Of a stretch of DNA of 64,000 bases, positions 10,326-22,734 are shown piece by piece. A program made the position numbers and the translations under genes. Source of the DNA: Nephrocerus scutellatus (taxonomy: Eukaryota; Arthropoda; Insecta; Diptera; Pipunculidae); the NCBI GenBank assembly GCA_947095585.1, contig OX352765.1:93208965-93272964 (forward strand). Direction: 5' to 3'. The notes under the pieces are model-generated. The model made no database searches and was not told the DNA's origin. It saw only the letters and a program-made list of their open reading frames with translations. How positions within the stretch are numbered: position 1 is the stretch's first letter; every line of letters begins with the position of its first letter.

Positions 10326-10930
10326 CAACACAAATAATAATATTGGGCTAACAAGAGTGAGTAAGTGTATGTTTGGAAGCATGTAAACGTACTGTACCGT
10401 ACGTCAAGAAATGTTGAGAAGCTCAATTAAACGCCGATAAAAGCAAATAAAAAGTCACTCTTTTCCGTTATAAATTCTGAGAAAGCCAATCGAACGATAA
10501 GCAATTAATGTCCGATACAAATCGACCGATAAACCACAAATGTCCGATATAACTAGATTGATGTGGCTAGTTACTACCAAAATCCCAGGTACTTATCCAG
10601 AACTGTTCTCAGCACCATAGGAAAAGCGACATGGCACGAGTTTTGTGTTTGCGATGTTTTAGTGGAGATATAATATCCAACCGTCAGAGGGTGCGTCGTA
10701 CCTTTGATATATCAGGAAACCGATCTTCACGATAAAAGTCTCGACACGAAAAACCAATAACTAAGCTGAAGACTGAATTCAGTGGACAGATGACTCTTTC
10801 CATAGTGCCGGTGACCAGATAGATGCTTTTCTACGCGAATTCGTCCGCTTTCTCATTACACTGGCACCCATATCCAGTTTTGTCCAGAAATTGGCTTATC
10901 GAAGCCAAAGTTTGGAGTTATTCTTTTTTT
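10325..10930. other. No gene seen
   Basis: No motif or repeat recognised between the recursive-splice-like site and the LINE relic. Confidence 0.5.
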
Positions 10931-10939
10931 TTTTATTTC

Positions 10940-12010
10940 TACCCTAGCCCTTATGGCAGACACTCCGACCTAAAAGATCTATTGTATCTTAGGGTGTCCT
11001 TTGTAGCAGAATTTCTCAACTCCGCTGTCGAGCATATTTCCTTGGTAAAGATACATCTTCTTAACCAAAGTAATGCTGGGCATTCACAGAGAATGTGCTC
11101 GGATGACTCTTCATCTTCCGAGCAGAACCTACATTCTGTCTCTGAACCCCTTCTATTGATGTCGCTGCTACCCCAGACTTAATGATGTGCATTTGAATCG
11201 CATCCTATGAGGCACTGAAGGTTTCTGTTCCGGCAGTGCTTTATCAGCTCCTGGACCTATAAGAGTGGAATGATGTCATCTTCGCCGGGGAAATATGCTG
11301 AAGCACACACGATGCTCTGTGTTCCCATATCGGTTGGAACTTCAATCAGCAGGTTCACCAGGTCTTTCGTTATTAATTCTGGAGATGTTCGTGCCGATCA
11401 AGCAGGCCGCACTTGGCATTGGGTCTCCGCATTAACAGAACAAATTACTTCTCCCGTTCCGTAGACCTTTTATCTGTCCGCTAATAACCCAAGGTTCTTG
11501 GATGAGATCAACGGTTATATTTTCCTCGGTGAACCGCTTGTTGAGTGTAGCGGACGCTGATTCGCCTGTAACCCCCGGATGCGTCAGAACCAAATTTGGT
11601 TGATTCCACGTCCTCAGTTCTGACGCCCTCGCGAGCTACAGATGGGGTCCGTATGGCTACGCCGTCTGAACTCTGGGCAGGGTTCGGCTGCTCAACAGCA
11701 GGACCCGAGTTTGATGCGCTTTGAGATGCATCGATCTCATAATTATTAAAATTTGAATCAATAATGACCTACGAGTATACGGGAAAGGAGGTCACCCATG
11801 ACAGCGCCCGGTATGCCATGGGAATGCCAGTTGAAACCGAATGTCGGCAGGTATTCCGTTTCCGCATACATTAATAGTGGCTTTGATTGTAGGCCGTTCT
11901 TAAGAGGGTCTTCGGACCTGCTTTATCACTAATATCTCTTCTTGAAAGAAGCTCGATGAGTAAGGAAGGCTTAGGACCTTGATAAATTGAGTTTGTCTGA
12001 GAAAAGACTT
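10940..12010 (-). pseudogene. Internally deleted RNase H-class LINE: endonuclease fused to C-terminal tail
   Basis: On the minus strand, a degraded upstream part (from about 12,000) leads into an apurinic-type endonuclease. Its pieces are VDLIQEPWVISGQIKGL (about 11,468-11,527), LLIEVPTDMGTQSIVCASAY (about 11,300-11,370) and the catalytic-type IGCDSNAHH (11,180-11,210), followed by VWGSSDINRRGS. The next residues, TECRFCSEDEESSEH, are the C-terminal cysteine tail found again at about 61,650-61,700. So reverse transcriptase and RNase H are missing and the two ends are joined near 11,145 in one frame. Several stops and frameshifts lie elsewhere. The family probably belongs to the I/LOA/Jockey group, judged by its endonuclease wording and by RNase H in sister copies. 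Confidence 0.8.
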
Positions 12011-12107
12011 GCACTCCATTGCAATACGGTACCTAGCTACTCAGATTTAAAATAAAACTGATCGATTAACTGAATATCTTATATTTTTGACATTTAGAGA
12101 CACATAT

Positions 12108-12350
12108 TCTTTAAATTCTCTACGTGTCCACGTGCTTGTCTGTTTGTGGCTGGCGGGATCTTGTGATCATTTTTTAACCCACTTCCTAAAGCCCGATTTT
12201 ATTCAAAGTTGGCACACATGTGCATCTCTGACGACAACACTTTCTATTAATATTTAAAAATAAAGCCCAATTGGATTCAAAATTAACGCGCTTGTGAACC
12301 TCCGAATAGAAAATTTACATGAACATTTTATGGATTATTTTTATTTACTT
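12108..12350 (+). repeat. Dispersed repeat family B, copy 2
   Basis: It carries aattctctacgtgtccacgtg, then tggctggcgggatcttgtga, cacttcctaaagcccgattt and ggcacacatgtgcatctct. The same blocks in the same order occur at 18,388-18,661 (reverse) and 47,261-47,450. Confidence 0.85.
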
Positions 12351-14640
12351 GCCATCACGGATATATTAATACCAAAACAACAAACTAGCAATAATTGTCA
12401 TTTGTTAGACTGTCATTAACCAGACCCGATCTACGACCCTGATCATAATCGAGATAAATTTAAATGATCTTAGGTCTGAATAAGAGGCATTTGCAAATAA
12501 GTCAGTGAACTCGTAACTGATGATCGTCTCCAATTCCTTCGTTCGATCAGTTAATGTGTTCTCCCTGGTTGGACTATGCCAAACAATCACATATAGAAAG
12601 AACTATTAATGCACCTGGAATGACCACATTCCTAGCGTATAATCAGCATTGCCGCAGCATCCACATCCACCACCTGTTGGTTGAACCTTCGAAATGCAGG
12701 ATCTTTCAGATAATAGGTACGCGACGAGTGTAATGCACTCCCCTTACCCTGCGCGGAATTCATTTGCACGAACAAACGCAACTCCACTAAAGACGTAGCT
12801 TAAAAAAACTTTTGCTCAAACGCTCAACAAGCCTACGTGTCAAATACACTTGAATCGTCCAGGCTGTACTGTATGAGGTGGTAATGATGGCGGCGGCGGT
12901 GGCGCGGCTACCAACTCAATCCGGTTCGATTACAATTTGCTAGACAGACGGGCGCACTTTGCCGTCCGTCACTAGTTTTTATCTGCACAAAGTGAAAGCA
13001 GTCGCAATGATAAGTCAATCACACTTGCGCGTGTGTGTGTGTGTTGGCGTGTAATTGGGATTGGGTTGAGACTTAATGGTTACATAAAAAAATTACTCAG
13101 CTTAACGTCAAATGATGAGAGAAAATCGACTGGCGGACGGATCATTTCTTTGTCATCTTACCAAACTACCTAACGTTTACTTCAGTTAAGTAACTAAGCG
13201 ATTTTTTGCTTTTATTTCATTCTTCTGCGCTTTCCTCTGCATGCGCAATCGAATTGCCACCGCGCGCACTCACCAATGAGCTATGAAAATATTAAAATTA
13301 TTAATTATTTCTTATATTAATGCTGCTTGCTGTTTTACATTAACTTAACCAAAAAAGTCCAATTTTTGCCAATTAAGAGGAAATTGCGAAACACCGATCG
13401 TGCCGCCGGCCGCGTTCATGACGCAATCCGTGCGTTGCTTCTTCCTTCCCTCGATCGATCAAACGTCGCTCAATCGAAAGATCAAGCGAAAACTTTGCAG
13501 TACGTTACACGATTATTATATTTTTGTTTTGTATCTATTTTATTGCAATATAAACAACAAAAGAAAATGCGGGGAAAACGGGGTTAAAAAAAAACTGCAA
13601 TTGCAGCGGACAACATTGATGGGGAGTCTCCTCGCGCCGTCGCGTTATTAGCATTTTTCTTTTAATTTTTGAAGTTTTCACACAAACCGAAAGAAATAAA
13701 AAGAAGACCCACCCCCATCACCCCACCCCACCCCTTAAGAAACTGTTGTGTGCTTGTCGTGCAGTGCGCCACACCTCTTCATTGTCTGAATTAAAATTTT
13801 GCACTTTCTGTGTGAGCTGTGAGTAGGCGAGGTATGTCTCATGTTGCAACAAATTTATCATCAGCTCCACTGACTGGCTCATTGCGGCGGGGAAAACGCA
13901 ATAATACACTGAATGCGGTTAGAAAACAAAAACAACAACAACAACAACTCACAAAAAATAGAAACAGATACCAACCGAGGGTTGAATGAAATCGAAAGTA
14001 ATTCGCAACGCCATACGTCGCACGCCGCGCTTACCTGTATGGGAAGCGTTATTCGATATCTGTTCATTCGGCGCAACCGAGAAGAGAGTAACTGACTAAA
14101 AGACTGCATTTTCACAAATGTGAGCACTGAGGATAACATTTTTTTTTTGAGACCATACTAAATGCGGCTCTTTGAACGATAAATATCGATAATTTGTTGT
14201 TCAATCAAAAAAACCGAGCTCCAAACTGTGGTGCGATTGCATAATGCGGACGAGATTAGAGATTGTACTGCAACTTTCTAATGCCACTACGGTTAAATGA
14301 AGGAAAAAATTAACTGGTAATTAGCTAACGGTTAATAACCATCCAGCTTTGATCGCCCATGGAGAAGATATACTTTTGCAATGAGGATCTTTTTATTTTT
14401 CAATTGGGATGCCCCGTATTTTCATTAGGGTTTCGCAACTTTGCTGGAAGTTAGCTGGAAGTTTGTTTGATTTTTTTAAACCGCCTTTAATTGCCATTTA
14501 CACGTTCCAACAACATTTGCAAATTATCCAGATTTTTATTGCGGCAACTGCACTAACTCGAATTTTCGGTCTTCGTACCCTGTTCATATAAACGAACAAT
14601 CCAAGAAACTAATATTTCCATATTCCTACAGTAATTACTG
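12350..14640. other. No gene seen; mixed AT-rich and GC-rich patches
   Basis: GC-richer patches lie near 12,880-13,000 and 13,380-13,470, and a CAA-type microsatellite near 13,928-13,948. A minus-strand phrase at about 14,030 (atacag|gtaagcg) resembles a 5' splice donor, but no exon is evident. Small open frames have no recognisable motif. Confidence 0.5.
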
Positions 14641-15068
14641 CCTCTTTGAGTGTTAAACTGCACTGAACTCCAGCAGTCCAGTCCTTTTTCATCGCTTCAT
14701 ATCCAAACTCAACTAAGGAATGTCTCTTCGTAGATCGGCTTGCAGACACAAGTCGTCTATGCCAAGTTAGTGGCATCCCTAACTACATGAGTAGGCAGCT
14801 AAACCGTATCTTCACAACTGATTCCATTAACTCCTCTGTCTCGCTTTGTCCCCAATGTCTTTCGACTATTGATAATTTTAACCGCCATTCTGCATTCTTT
14901 ATTCCATAACTCTCCCCTACAGTCCCCTTATTCCACAATTCCTTTTTTCTATGACTTTCATAAATCTAATTTCCACAAAATTAATTAAGATAAGCATAAG
15001 GGAGGTCTTCCTTTGGGGTTTCCGTTCTCATATTGATGAAATAGTGTTGAAGACCCCATCTGCTACAA

Positions 15069-15580
15069 ATGACTTTTTTGCATGAGCTTTACGAACTCTT
15101 CCTTGTATGTAAGGTTGCCAGCTTAGCTTTCTGTCCAAAATACAACCCGTTCTTAGAGCCAACTCTCATCATTTGGCTCTGTCAAAAGGTTGTCCAAAGA
15201 ATTTTGCAACCGTTATGTGACCAGATTGGAACAATCATCTTATCCTGTTTCCCTACCATGACTGCCTCAACCTCATAAGCTTGAAAACCCTTGAGGAATG
15301 CATGCTTTTCATACATCGTCTCCTCTTAGGCTCCGTCGATTGCGCGTCTCTATACAACTTAAGATTCTTTAATACTAACCCTCGTAATCTACGATACTCG
15401 CCCCTCTTCCATCAACCAACACACCGCACCATGTACGGCTTTAACGAACCAATTTCCCGTATGCTGCGGAAGGTTAACATAAACCATTCCTTTTTCGATT
15501 TTAACCGCTACACTACATGTGCCTTAAACTTGATCTCCTTCACCGTGCTCTTTGCTTTACGTGTTACTTTTAAGTCTTAG
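15069..15580 (+). pseudogene. LINE ORF2 C-terminal region relic
   Basis: Two adjoining frames read like the segment after the RT domain of CR1/Jockey-type LINEs. YNPFLEPTLIIW sits where such proteins have a Y...P.LEY...W motif. LKTLEECMLFIHRLLLGSVD then matches a LxxLxxRR...FxxRLLxGxxD block. RYSPLFHQPTHRTMYGFNEP and ISRMLRK follow, like the xxFxxPxHRTxYxxNxP tail of these elements. The RT catalytic core is not present. The family is unnamed, and confidence rests on motif order. Confidence 0.65.
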
Positions 15581-15596
15581 TGTTAAGTCATAGTTT

Positions 15597-16425
15597 TTAA
15601 GTTTTCTTCTTTCTTTCCTTTACTCCGCGGGGGAGAATAGGGCTTCTACAAACGCCCGCCAACGAACTCGATTTAACGTCTGAGGTTTCAAGAGACGCCA
15701 CTCGGTCCCCTGTGGTTCTTGCTTCCTCTTCTATTGTCCTTTTCCATGTCTTGCTAGGACGGCCAACTCGACAGCTTCCTTGTGGATTCCAGTCGAGCGC
15801 TAGTTTCGTAATGTCGTCCGCTGGCTTTCTCAAAGTGTGGCCGATCCAGCTCCATTTTCGTCGTCTGATGGTGATCGCGATTGCTTCCTGCTGTGTTACT
15901 TTCCGCAAGTCTTGATTGGTGATAATGTCCGGCCATCTTATTCTCAGTATCCTCCTTAAGCACTTGTTGACGAAAACTTAGAGGCGCGTCGCAATTGACT
16001 CTGTGACTTTCCACTTCGCAGCCATACAAGGGTACTGAGAGAACTTTAGATCTGAAGATCATTCGCTGTAGATTCCGGGAGATTTGCGAGGAGTTCCAGA
16101 TATTATTAAGCATACTATAGCAGTGTCGCGCATTGTTTACATGAGAGCACACATCCGAGTCAGCACCACAATTTTTTGACATCCAGCTGCCCAAATAACA
16201 AAACTTATCGACTTCCTCTATCTGATGTCCGTCAATCGAGAGATCACATGTTCCACTAGCGTTAACGCGAAATAGTTTTGTTTTTGAGAGGTTAATTTTT
16301 AAACCCACTTTGTTAGCGTGGAGTTCTAGTGAGTTTAATTTTCGCTCCATGTCACCTAGCGATTGTGATAGGAGACAGATATCATCGGCATAGTCTAGGT
16401 CTTCTAGGCGGTGAAAAACATTCCA
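15597..16425 (-). pseudogene. RTE-like LINE relic 1 (RT palm to C-terminus)
   Basis: The minus strand begins abruptly at LEDLDYADDICLLSQS, with catalytic YADD at 16,381-16,392. It continues LKINLSKTKLF, VDKFCYLGS and SVPLYGCE. After a frameshift near 15,990 it reads VFVNKCLRRILRIRWPDII, then RRRKWSWIGHTLRK and ALDWNPQG...GRPSKTW. This W-x-W-x-GH-x-LRK ... WNPQG ... GRP tail is what I know from RTE-like endonuclease-reverse transcriptases. The copy is 5'-truncated just before the catalytic motif, has at least one frameshift, and ends in a purine-rich tail. A family A repeat abuts its truncated end. Confidence 0.85.
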
Positions 16426-16519
16426 TGGGAAACACGAAACCGAATAAATGGGGGCTATTGCTGTCTGTCTGTCTGTATTTTCGACTGCTTTGACGTCCTT
16501 TATAACCACCCTTATATGA

Positions 16520-16708
16520 CCTAGAGAGCGCACGACCTAGAGGACTGAAATTTTGTGAGCAGCTCAATGTCAGAGTCCGACCTCAAAAACAGATATTTTG
16601 GCGATTATTCCCAAATAATAAAGGACTGTGCGGCGTGTGTCAATGTATACATAAAGCTTTTACCTAACAAAACGAAGTTTTTACCCAAAAAACAAAGTTT
16701 TTTTACAT
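16520..16708 (+). repeat. Dispersed repeat family A, copy 2 (internally deleted)
   Basis: It shares cacgacctagaggactgaaa, gagcagctca and aaaggactgtgcggcgtgtg with copy 1. About 70 bases of the middle are missing. It lies right against the 5'-truncated RTE-like LINE. Confidence 0.75.
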
Positions 16709-16709
16709 T

Positions 16710-18330
16710 CACTTGTTTCGATCGCAGTTCTGTACGAGTACAACACTCACACCTCAATCGTGAACCAGGAAGCGAACAAGACAAATATTATTGGTAGTTG
16801 GTAGTTCAGCTGTTTGTTGTGAACAAAGTGTGCAGTTATAAGCGATGTAGGAATTTTTTTTCAAATTTCGTCGTCTATGAACAAAAAAATCCTAAACTAC
16901 TCATAAGCACACGCTATATAAATCTTTTTGTTTGCCGGAGGAATCGCTCACACTAATCGGGCACAGCAGCTACACCGCACGCTGCAAATTCCAACCAAAG
17001 AGTTAAGATAGAAACTTTTACAAAAGACAAATAACAAAACACAATACGAGTACTACACGCGATTAATGTTTAAAAATAAAAATCCCATAACATCACGAGT
17101 GTAAAAGCGCAACGTTCCACGCTCATTGCATGAAAATGGAAACAAACCTGCGCTGGCAGCGGTCGCGACTCTCGAGTTATTCGTGCAAGAAATTCCAACC
17201 AGGGACGTCACACTCTAGCTACTCACCCTAGCACCACCACTAGCAGGCAGTCTGCAAATGCAAGAAGTTCTGTTATTTTGTACATCAGTGGTAGGTGAGC
17301 GTAGCATTTTCATTCTTCCTCGTCGGCTTTTGTCTTCTGCTCCGTGAGTTGATTTTGCTCTCGCTCATCATTCCGCGTTGGTTCAATTGAACGAGCGTGA
17401 GCGCACATCGCACGTTCCAGTCGGCACAGCGGCGCGGTACAACAGTTCCTTCAACCTGTTGCCAACGATTTTAGATCGAAGATGATACGACACCAACCTT
17501 CTTAAGAATGTCTTTAGCTGAGCGTGTGTGCGCACTGTGCTTGCAACTAAAATCTCAGAACCAGCTTAAGCTAAGTTGCTTATTTTTGTGTTTCTGTTGT
17601 TGTTGGTTCAATTCAATACGCTCGCGTTCACATCATCAAACAACATTTCCAAACGCGATACGATATGGCGATTCCATCACGATGAGTGGCTGTGTCGTCG
17701 CTCGCTGGTATGTTATTGCGCTCCAATACCATATTTGGTGGTCACGTCACGGTACACGTTCGTTCCCAACACCAAGTACAGCTAAGTACATAGGTATACG
17801 CGACGACCAGGTAACCAGCCAGCTGGCCTCAGGTGTCTGGCATGCAGATTCCAAGTGAATTTCTGCCTTCAGTCGTCCGTCGTCTAGCTATGACGATTGG
17901 TAAACACAATTTTTATGAAGGTTACCCACCTAACTGTTTACAAGGTGAGCATTTTTGCAGCAACTTGGTATCTGTTTATGGTAATAGGTACGGGTATGTA
18001 TCTATGTACGAGCATACAGATGTGGAATAATCAACAACATCTTATTTCGTTGAACGGAGTTCCGTGAAGAGGCAACCGCAAACAAAAAGAAAAAGAACTG
18101 CACAAGTCATCGGCAATTGCACTTTCTCGCAGTTGCAAATTCAGATACCAGAGAACGTCGTTATAGTTATTCGAATGAAATATCAGGAATGTTAAAGACC
18201 CTGTATTAAATGATTGCTGGAAAATCCACCCTCAACGTTGGACCCACTCTGCGAAGATTATCAGCTTTTATTGACAATGACAAGACAAGCCTTAATTTAT
18301 TTAAGTTGTCAGCTTAATGCAAGCAAGTAT
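16710..18330. other. No gene seen; GC-richer patch 16,930-17,480
   Basis: The patch around 17,140-17,470 has more CG dinucleotides and hexamers such as ttccagtcggca that can occur at arthropod start sites. I see no ORF with a known motif or a convincing splice donor nearby. Function unknown. Confidence 0.45.
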
Positions 18331-18369
18331 ATATCAGGTGATTCATTTTGAGGTACTCTTTTTTCAAAA

Positions 18370-18663
18370 TTAAAAAAAAAAACAGCCCATAAAATGTTCC
18401 TTGTAATTTCTCTAATCAGAGATACACATGCGTATAAAATTTGAAGAAAATTGGGTACATTTTGTAAAATATTTCTTAGGGAGCACCCCGACCCCGAGGA
18501 CCGAGGGCCCCCAAATTTTAATAGAAAGTGCTGTCATGAGTGATACATATGTGTGCAAAGTTTTAATAAAATCGGGCTTTAGGAAGTGGGTTAAAAATTG
18601 ATCACAAGATTCCACCAGCCAGCCAGCCAACCACGGGTACGCGAAGTTAATATAGAGAATTAA
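18370..18663 (-). repeat. Dispersed repeat family B, copy 3
   Basis: Reverse-oriented copy. In its own direction it starts aattctctatattaacttcg, has ggttggctggctggctgg and cttgtgatcaatttttaacc, then two CACATATGT/CATGTGT blocks and a poly-T end. This is the fullest copy in the window. Confidence 0.85.
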
Positions 18664-18712
18664 AAAAAACTATTTAATCGGGTTATCTTTATTATCATAC
18701 AAATGAACCATT

Positions 18713-19350
18713 CTTTACATTTATTTGTTAAAGATTCTTTCTTTCAAAGGTTGGTTGTAACTGCGGTTAACATGGTCCATTCGGAAGTTCCAATTTTCGA
18801 TGACGCGTACGAGCATTTCCAGTAGTATCTAGCGAACGACACGCGTGCTGTTGACTTCCAATTCCTCAATCGTAGTCGGCTTATCCATGTAGACTCTGGT
18901 CTTTACATAGCCCCAAAGGAAAAGGTCTAGAGGTGTGATATCACACGATTTAGGCGGCCAATTCCCCGGTCCGCAGCGCGAAATCAACTGTTAAGCAAAT
19001 TGTTTTTGCAATAAAGCCATAGTTTCACGGGCCGTGAGGCAAGTAGCACCGTCTTGTTGGTACCAAATGTCCTGGAGATCACGGGCTTCAATTTCAGGCA
19101 GCAAATAGTTCGTTATCATGGCACGATAGCGGGCGCCATTGACAGTTACGTTCTGGCCGGCCTCTCTTTTGCAGCAATATGGACCGATAATTCCAACAGC
19201 CCCAGTCCGTATACCACGCCAAACTGTTGTTTTTTCTGGATGGTAATGGTAGCTCATGAATCTCTTTAGCCCAAAAACGGCAATTTTGCTTATTGACGCG
19301 TACCCAACAAGCCAGAAATGTGCCTTATCGCTTAATCTTATATGCAATGA
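18713..19350 (-). pseudogene. Mariner transposase of DD41D (rosa-like) type, decayed
   Basis: The minus strand reads SDKAHFWLVGYAS (first catalytic Asp), HPEKTTVWRGI, GIIGPY, VTVNGARYRAMITNYLLPEI and WYQQDGATC (second Asp). After an in-frame stop it has ISRCGPGNWPPKSCDITPLD, LFLWGYVKTRVYMDKP and RVIENWNFRMDHV. Counting the stop as one codon, 41 residues separate the second Asp from the last Asp of TPLD. That fits the DD41D group named from rosa of a Ceratitis fruit fly. The N-terminal DNA-binding half is missing, and at least two stops and one frame change occur. It is inactive. Confidence 0.85.
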
Positions 19351-19559
19351 CTATAGAGGTATACTCTTTGACAAAAGAACCTTGATAACTGAAAAAAACG
19401 AATTAGGGTCGAATTTCGACCATAAACGGGCCTCTAGTAATATCTTTAATCTCAAAACTTAAACTAAGACTTACGCTATTGAAGGGAGGGATGAAGAAGA
19501 AGAGGTGCTATGACTACGATAATTGAAAAAAACAATGGACATTTTATTAAATAATAGGC

Positions 19560-19985
19560 GATCAGCCATCCCCACCGAAAGAAAGCAGCCTGCGAGAAGA
19601 ATCTCGCCCGTAAACTAGAACAGTACAGAGAGCAAGGACCGCACCAGGCGCGGAAGTTCTACCAAGGAGTCTACGGTATGATGCAATATACGCTGCGTTG
19701 CACAGACAAAGAGGGTAATCTGATCGCCGATCTCAAAGGCATCTTAGAACGATGCCTGCTGCCGCCACCAAGCATAGACGAAGATAGCAGAGCGATAAAT
19801 CGGCTCAACAATAATAAGGCCCCGGGATCAGTTGGTATCACAGCGGAGCTTAATAAAACAGGAGGTTCCGCAATACACCAAGCAATTCATGAACTAACAG
19901 TGCAAGTATGGTGGAAAGAAGCGATGCCAGAAGAGAGACTTTTTCCGGGAGGCCAGAACCGGACCCGGATTGTATAGCCAATGAT
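19560..19985 (+). pseudogene. RTE-like LINE relic 2 (region before the RT palm)
   Basis: Plus-strand frame with ARKFYQGVYG, RCTDKEGNLIAD, then INRLNNNKAPGSVGITAELN and LTVQVWWKEAMPEER. This is the linker and RT fingers region of RTE-like elements (usual wording DKxGNLLTD, then LKNNKAPGxDGIxAELxK, then IWxxExxPxxW). It is the opposite strand and a different segment from relic 1, so a separate copy. It stops before the catalytic motif. Confidence 0.8.
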
Positions 19986-20241
19986 GATGGTGTGAGCAGA
20001 TACCGCAGCGAATGCGTACCGCCTGCGAGTTTTTACAGCTAGCGTGAATGGTATGATTTTCCTGTCCAGCTTTTAATGAAAATTTCAATTCTTTTTTAAA
20101 ATTTCTCCTGGAGGGGAAGTTGCAGCGCTCGCAGTACCTTTATAGCTGTTGTTTATTCTGTACGTCAAATCAAAAGTGAGTTTCGACATATGATAGTAGT
20201 CCTGAAACAGCCAAAAACAAAGCCAATATTAGTGTTCAGTT

Positions 20242-20500
20242 TTCGGGGTCGCTGAGATGAATAGTGTTGGTAAGACAGAGAACGATTCAGGTTTTAAGGT
20301 ATGTGGAGGGTCTTGTGGAGGGTTTTTTTTTTAGGCGGGCCGGAATGGATATTAGTATCGAATCCATATAGTATTCGGGGTCGCTGAGATGAATAGCATT
20401 GTGTAGACATTGGTTGGCAGATGGTGTGTGAGTTTTTTTTAATTAGCGCACGCTTCTAGGGATTTGGAGGGTCTTGAAGGGGTCTTAGGGTGTTTTTTGG
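20242..20500 (+). repeat. Short tandem duplication with repeated 23-mer
   Basis: The 23 bases starting ttcggggtcgctgagatgaa recur exactly 132 bases apart (20,242 and 20,374). The phrase ggagggtctt also recurs around 20,308 and 20,466. No coding content is seen. Confidence 0.75.
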
Positions 20501-20599
20501 GGACGAGGTCGGTGAAAGGAATACGTGTGGTGATCTATGGTGTCAGTTTTTTTCTTCATTGGTGCACCCTTTACGGGATTTCGAGGTTAAATAATACAA

Positions 20600-22730
20600 A
20601 CTAGGACGGGCTGTGTGTAAACTCGTTAGGACATAAGAGAAGTACGTGGGTTTGTATTCAGAGAGCAGCAAGGAGTAGTCAATGTTTCCCACAAACAGCT
20701 TTCAAAGAGCCTTAGAAGATCCGAATAGAGGAACAAATTATTTTTACCTGACAATGGTCATTGCTACCGAGAAACTTAATGGGTCGTCCCAGCTCATTGA
20801 GTGAAGTTGCGAAAATAGTAAATAATTTACCAATTCCTCAACCGAACACCTACACCTGTATCACACACACACTCAGACACATCAAAAACTTTATATATAT
20901 CTAGATCGCTGGATGTGACTCACCACACTTAGCTCACTTTCCTGCTTTGGCTTTCTTGGTTTGCTGCCGGCCGGCCGCACTAAGTCTTCCAAATTTGGTC
21001 ATAGACAATCATCGAACGAAAGGAGGAAGAAAAGCAATTCATGTATGAGAGCACCATGCGGTCACCCCACCCAATGTGACCGAACAGATTGGTTGATTGT
21101 CGCACACACAGGCGAACGGAGTCTTGATACACAGGCACAACCAACAACAGCACCATCAGCCACAGCTTAGACACCCATTCAACCGAAACTATATGATGAC
21201 CAAAGTGCGTCCATCTAGTGCTAGTCGGACAGCCGTACATTCCACATTTGGACCGCAGTTCGGCCGGTTGGTATACAGAGCGAGTCAGCAGGCAGCACTT
21301 TCTTATGCAAAGCACAAAGAAATTCCTTTGGTTTTTGATTTATGTTTGTACGAGTCTTCCAGCGTTTCTCATCAATAGTTACCCGTAGTTGGTGGTTTTG
21401 CATTCACACGATGCATAAGCGCCAATTCCCGATGTCATCAAGAAGTGGAAATATTTTCTTTTGTTGCTATTTTTCTGCTTCTTCTTCTTATTCTTCGTGT
21501 TCCAACGTAATATGTTGCCACCACTGCATGCACGAGTATCTACATGTATCTATGCATGAATATATGATGCTTTACCGTTAGTCACAGGTAAACAACGGCA
21601 TTGACGGCAATTTGTTTTGCATATTGCAGTTATACCTAGACACAGAGGAACAGAGGCAACAACAACAACTACTGCCTATTTGTTCGACTGTAATTGCGCC
21701 GGATTGTCGCGCATATAGACAGATACTCGTACAATATCTAGATGTTGTAGCTATCGCCTCAATAATTCTTTTGTCGCCTGTTCACCGTTTATTGCTTTCT
21801 GTTTTTTGAATTATAAACTGAAGCAGGGAGGGGCAATTATGGCGGTCTGCATAGACGGGAATGTTGGTTAACGACTGACCGCGCTGCCGGCCAACGCAAT
21901 ACGCAACCGCTCTATTGTGAATGAGTATAGCAGAACATTCTATCTGTCGGTACACTTCTGTAGATACTTTTTTATGATTCATTGGACAACAATGATTGTT
22001 GTTGTCTGTCGGTCGGCAGTTGTGTTGTGCGTTGGCTTGCATTTTATGTTGCATGCCTTCCTTATTAAGCCACCTCGCAGATTGTCTCGTCAAAACTCAA
22101 GTAATTAATTTTACACGATGCTCGCGCAAATTATAATGTACACCCATTTCTATTCCAATGTAACATTAAGCCAAATGAATGGTGACGACTTTGCGTTGGC
22201 GTTGGCCTGCGCCCGACAGTCCAACCGACAATTGTCAAAGATGAATTTTTGTCTTTATGAGCCAAGTAAAACAGCACTCGTTCCAAGCTCATTTCTCATG
22301 ACACCGTTTTATGGAGTAGTTTTTTCCCTCATGCCACTTTGTATGCACATGACGGAGGTCCGTGCAATGCACAAATGCACTGCGGCACTTCTGGGAAAGT
22401 GATTGGGATCGATTACCGAATTTGTTGTGCGCTTTGCAAAGCTTCTGCAGCTGTCTTCTCTGATTTATCAATTAACTGTCTCAACAGAGTTAATTATTGT
22501 CTGGCAATATGGGTTACCGTTACATACATATATGCATGAGACAATTTTACCACTCAGTTGTTGAATGTTGAATGTCGAAGCACCTCACTAAATTCCAAAT
22601 GAATTGGCTTCTGTGAAATGTTTGCTAATAAATTAGGTCCGCCCCTACATTACTTTTAACCAAATTTTAAAATGGAACTTTGGAGTAAAAAGATTTTAGG
22701 TACTATCTATAAAGGATAGAGATATGTAAA
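20600..22730. other. No gene seen; GC-richer patch near 21,040-21,320
   Basis: Overlapping small frames on both strands reflect local base composition. CAACAA-type microsatellite tracts occur near 21,130-21,145 and 21,657-21,668. Confidence 0.5.
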
Positions 22731-22734
22731 ATAC

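Noticed and set aside
14015..14045. Minus-strand 5' splice donor (atacag|gtaagcg) or a minus-strand recursive site
   Set aside because: The upstream pyrimidine tract is weak and no exon can be recognised on the minus strand.
21575..21600. cacag|gtaaac as a third recursive splice site
   Set aside because: No pyrimidine tract precedes it and the donor part is poor.
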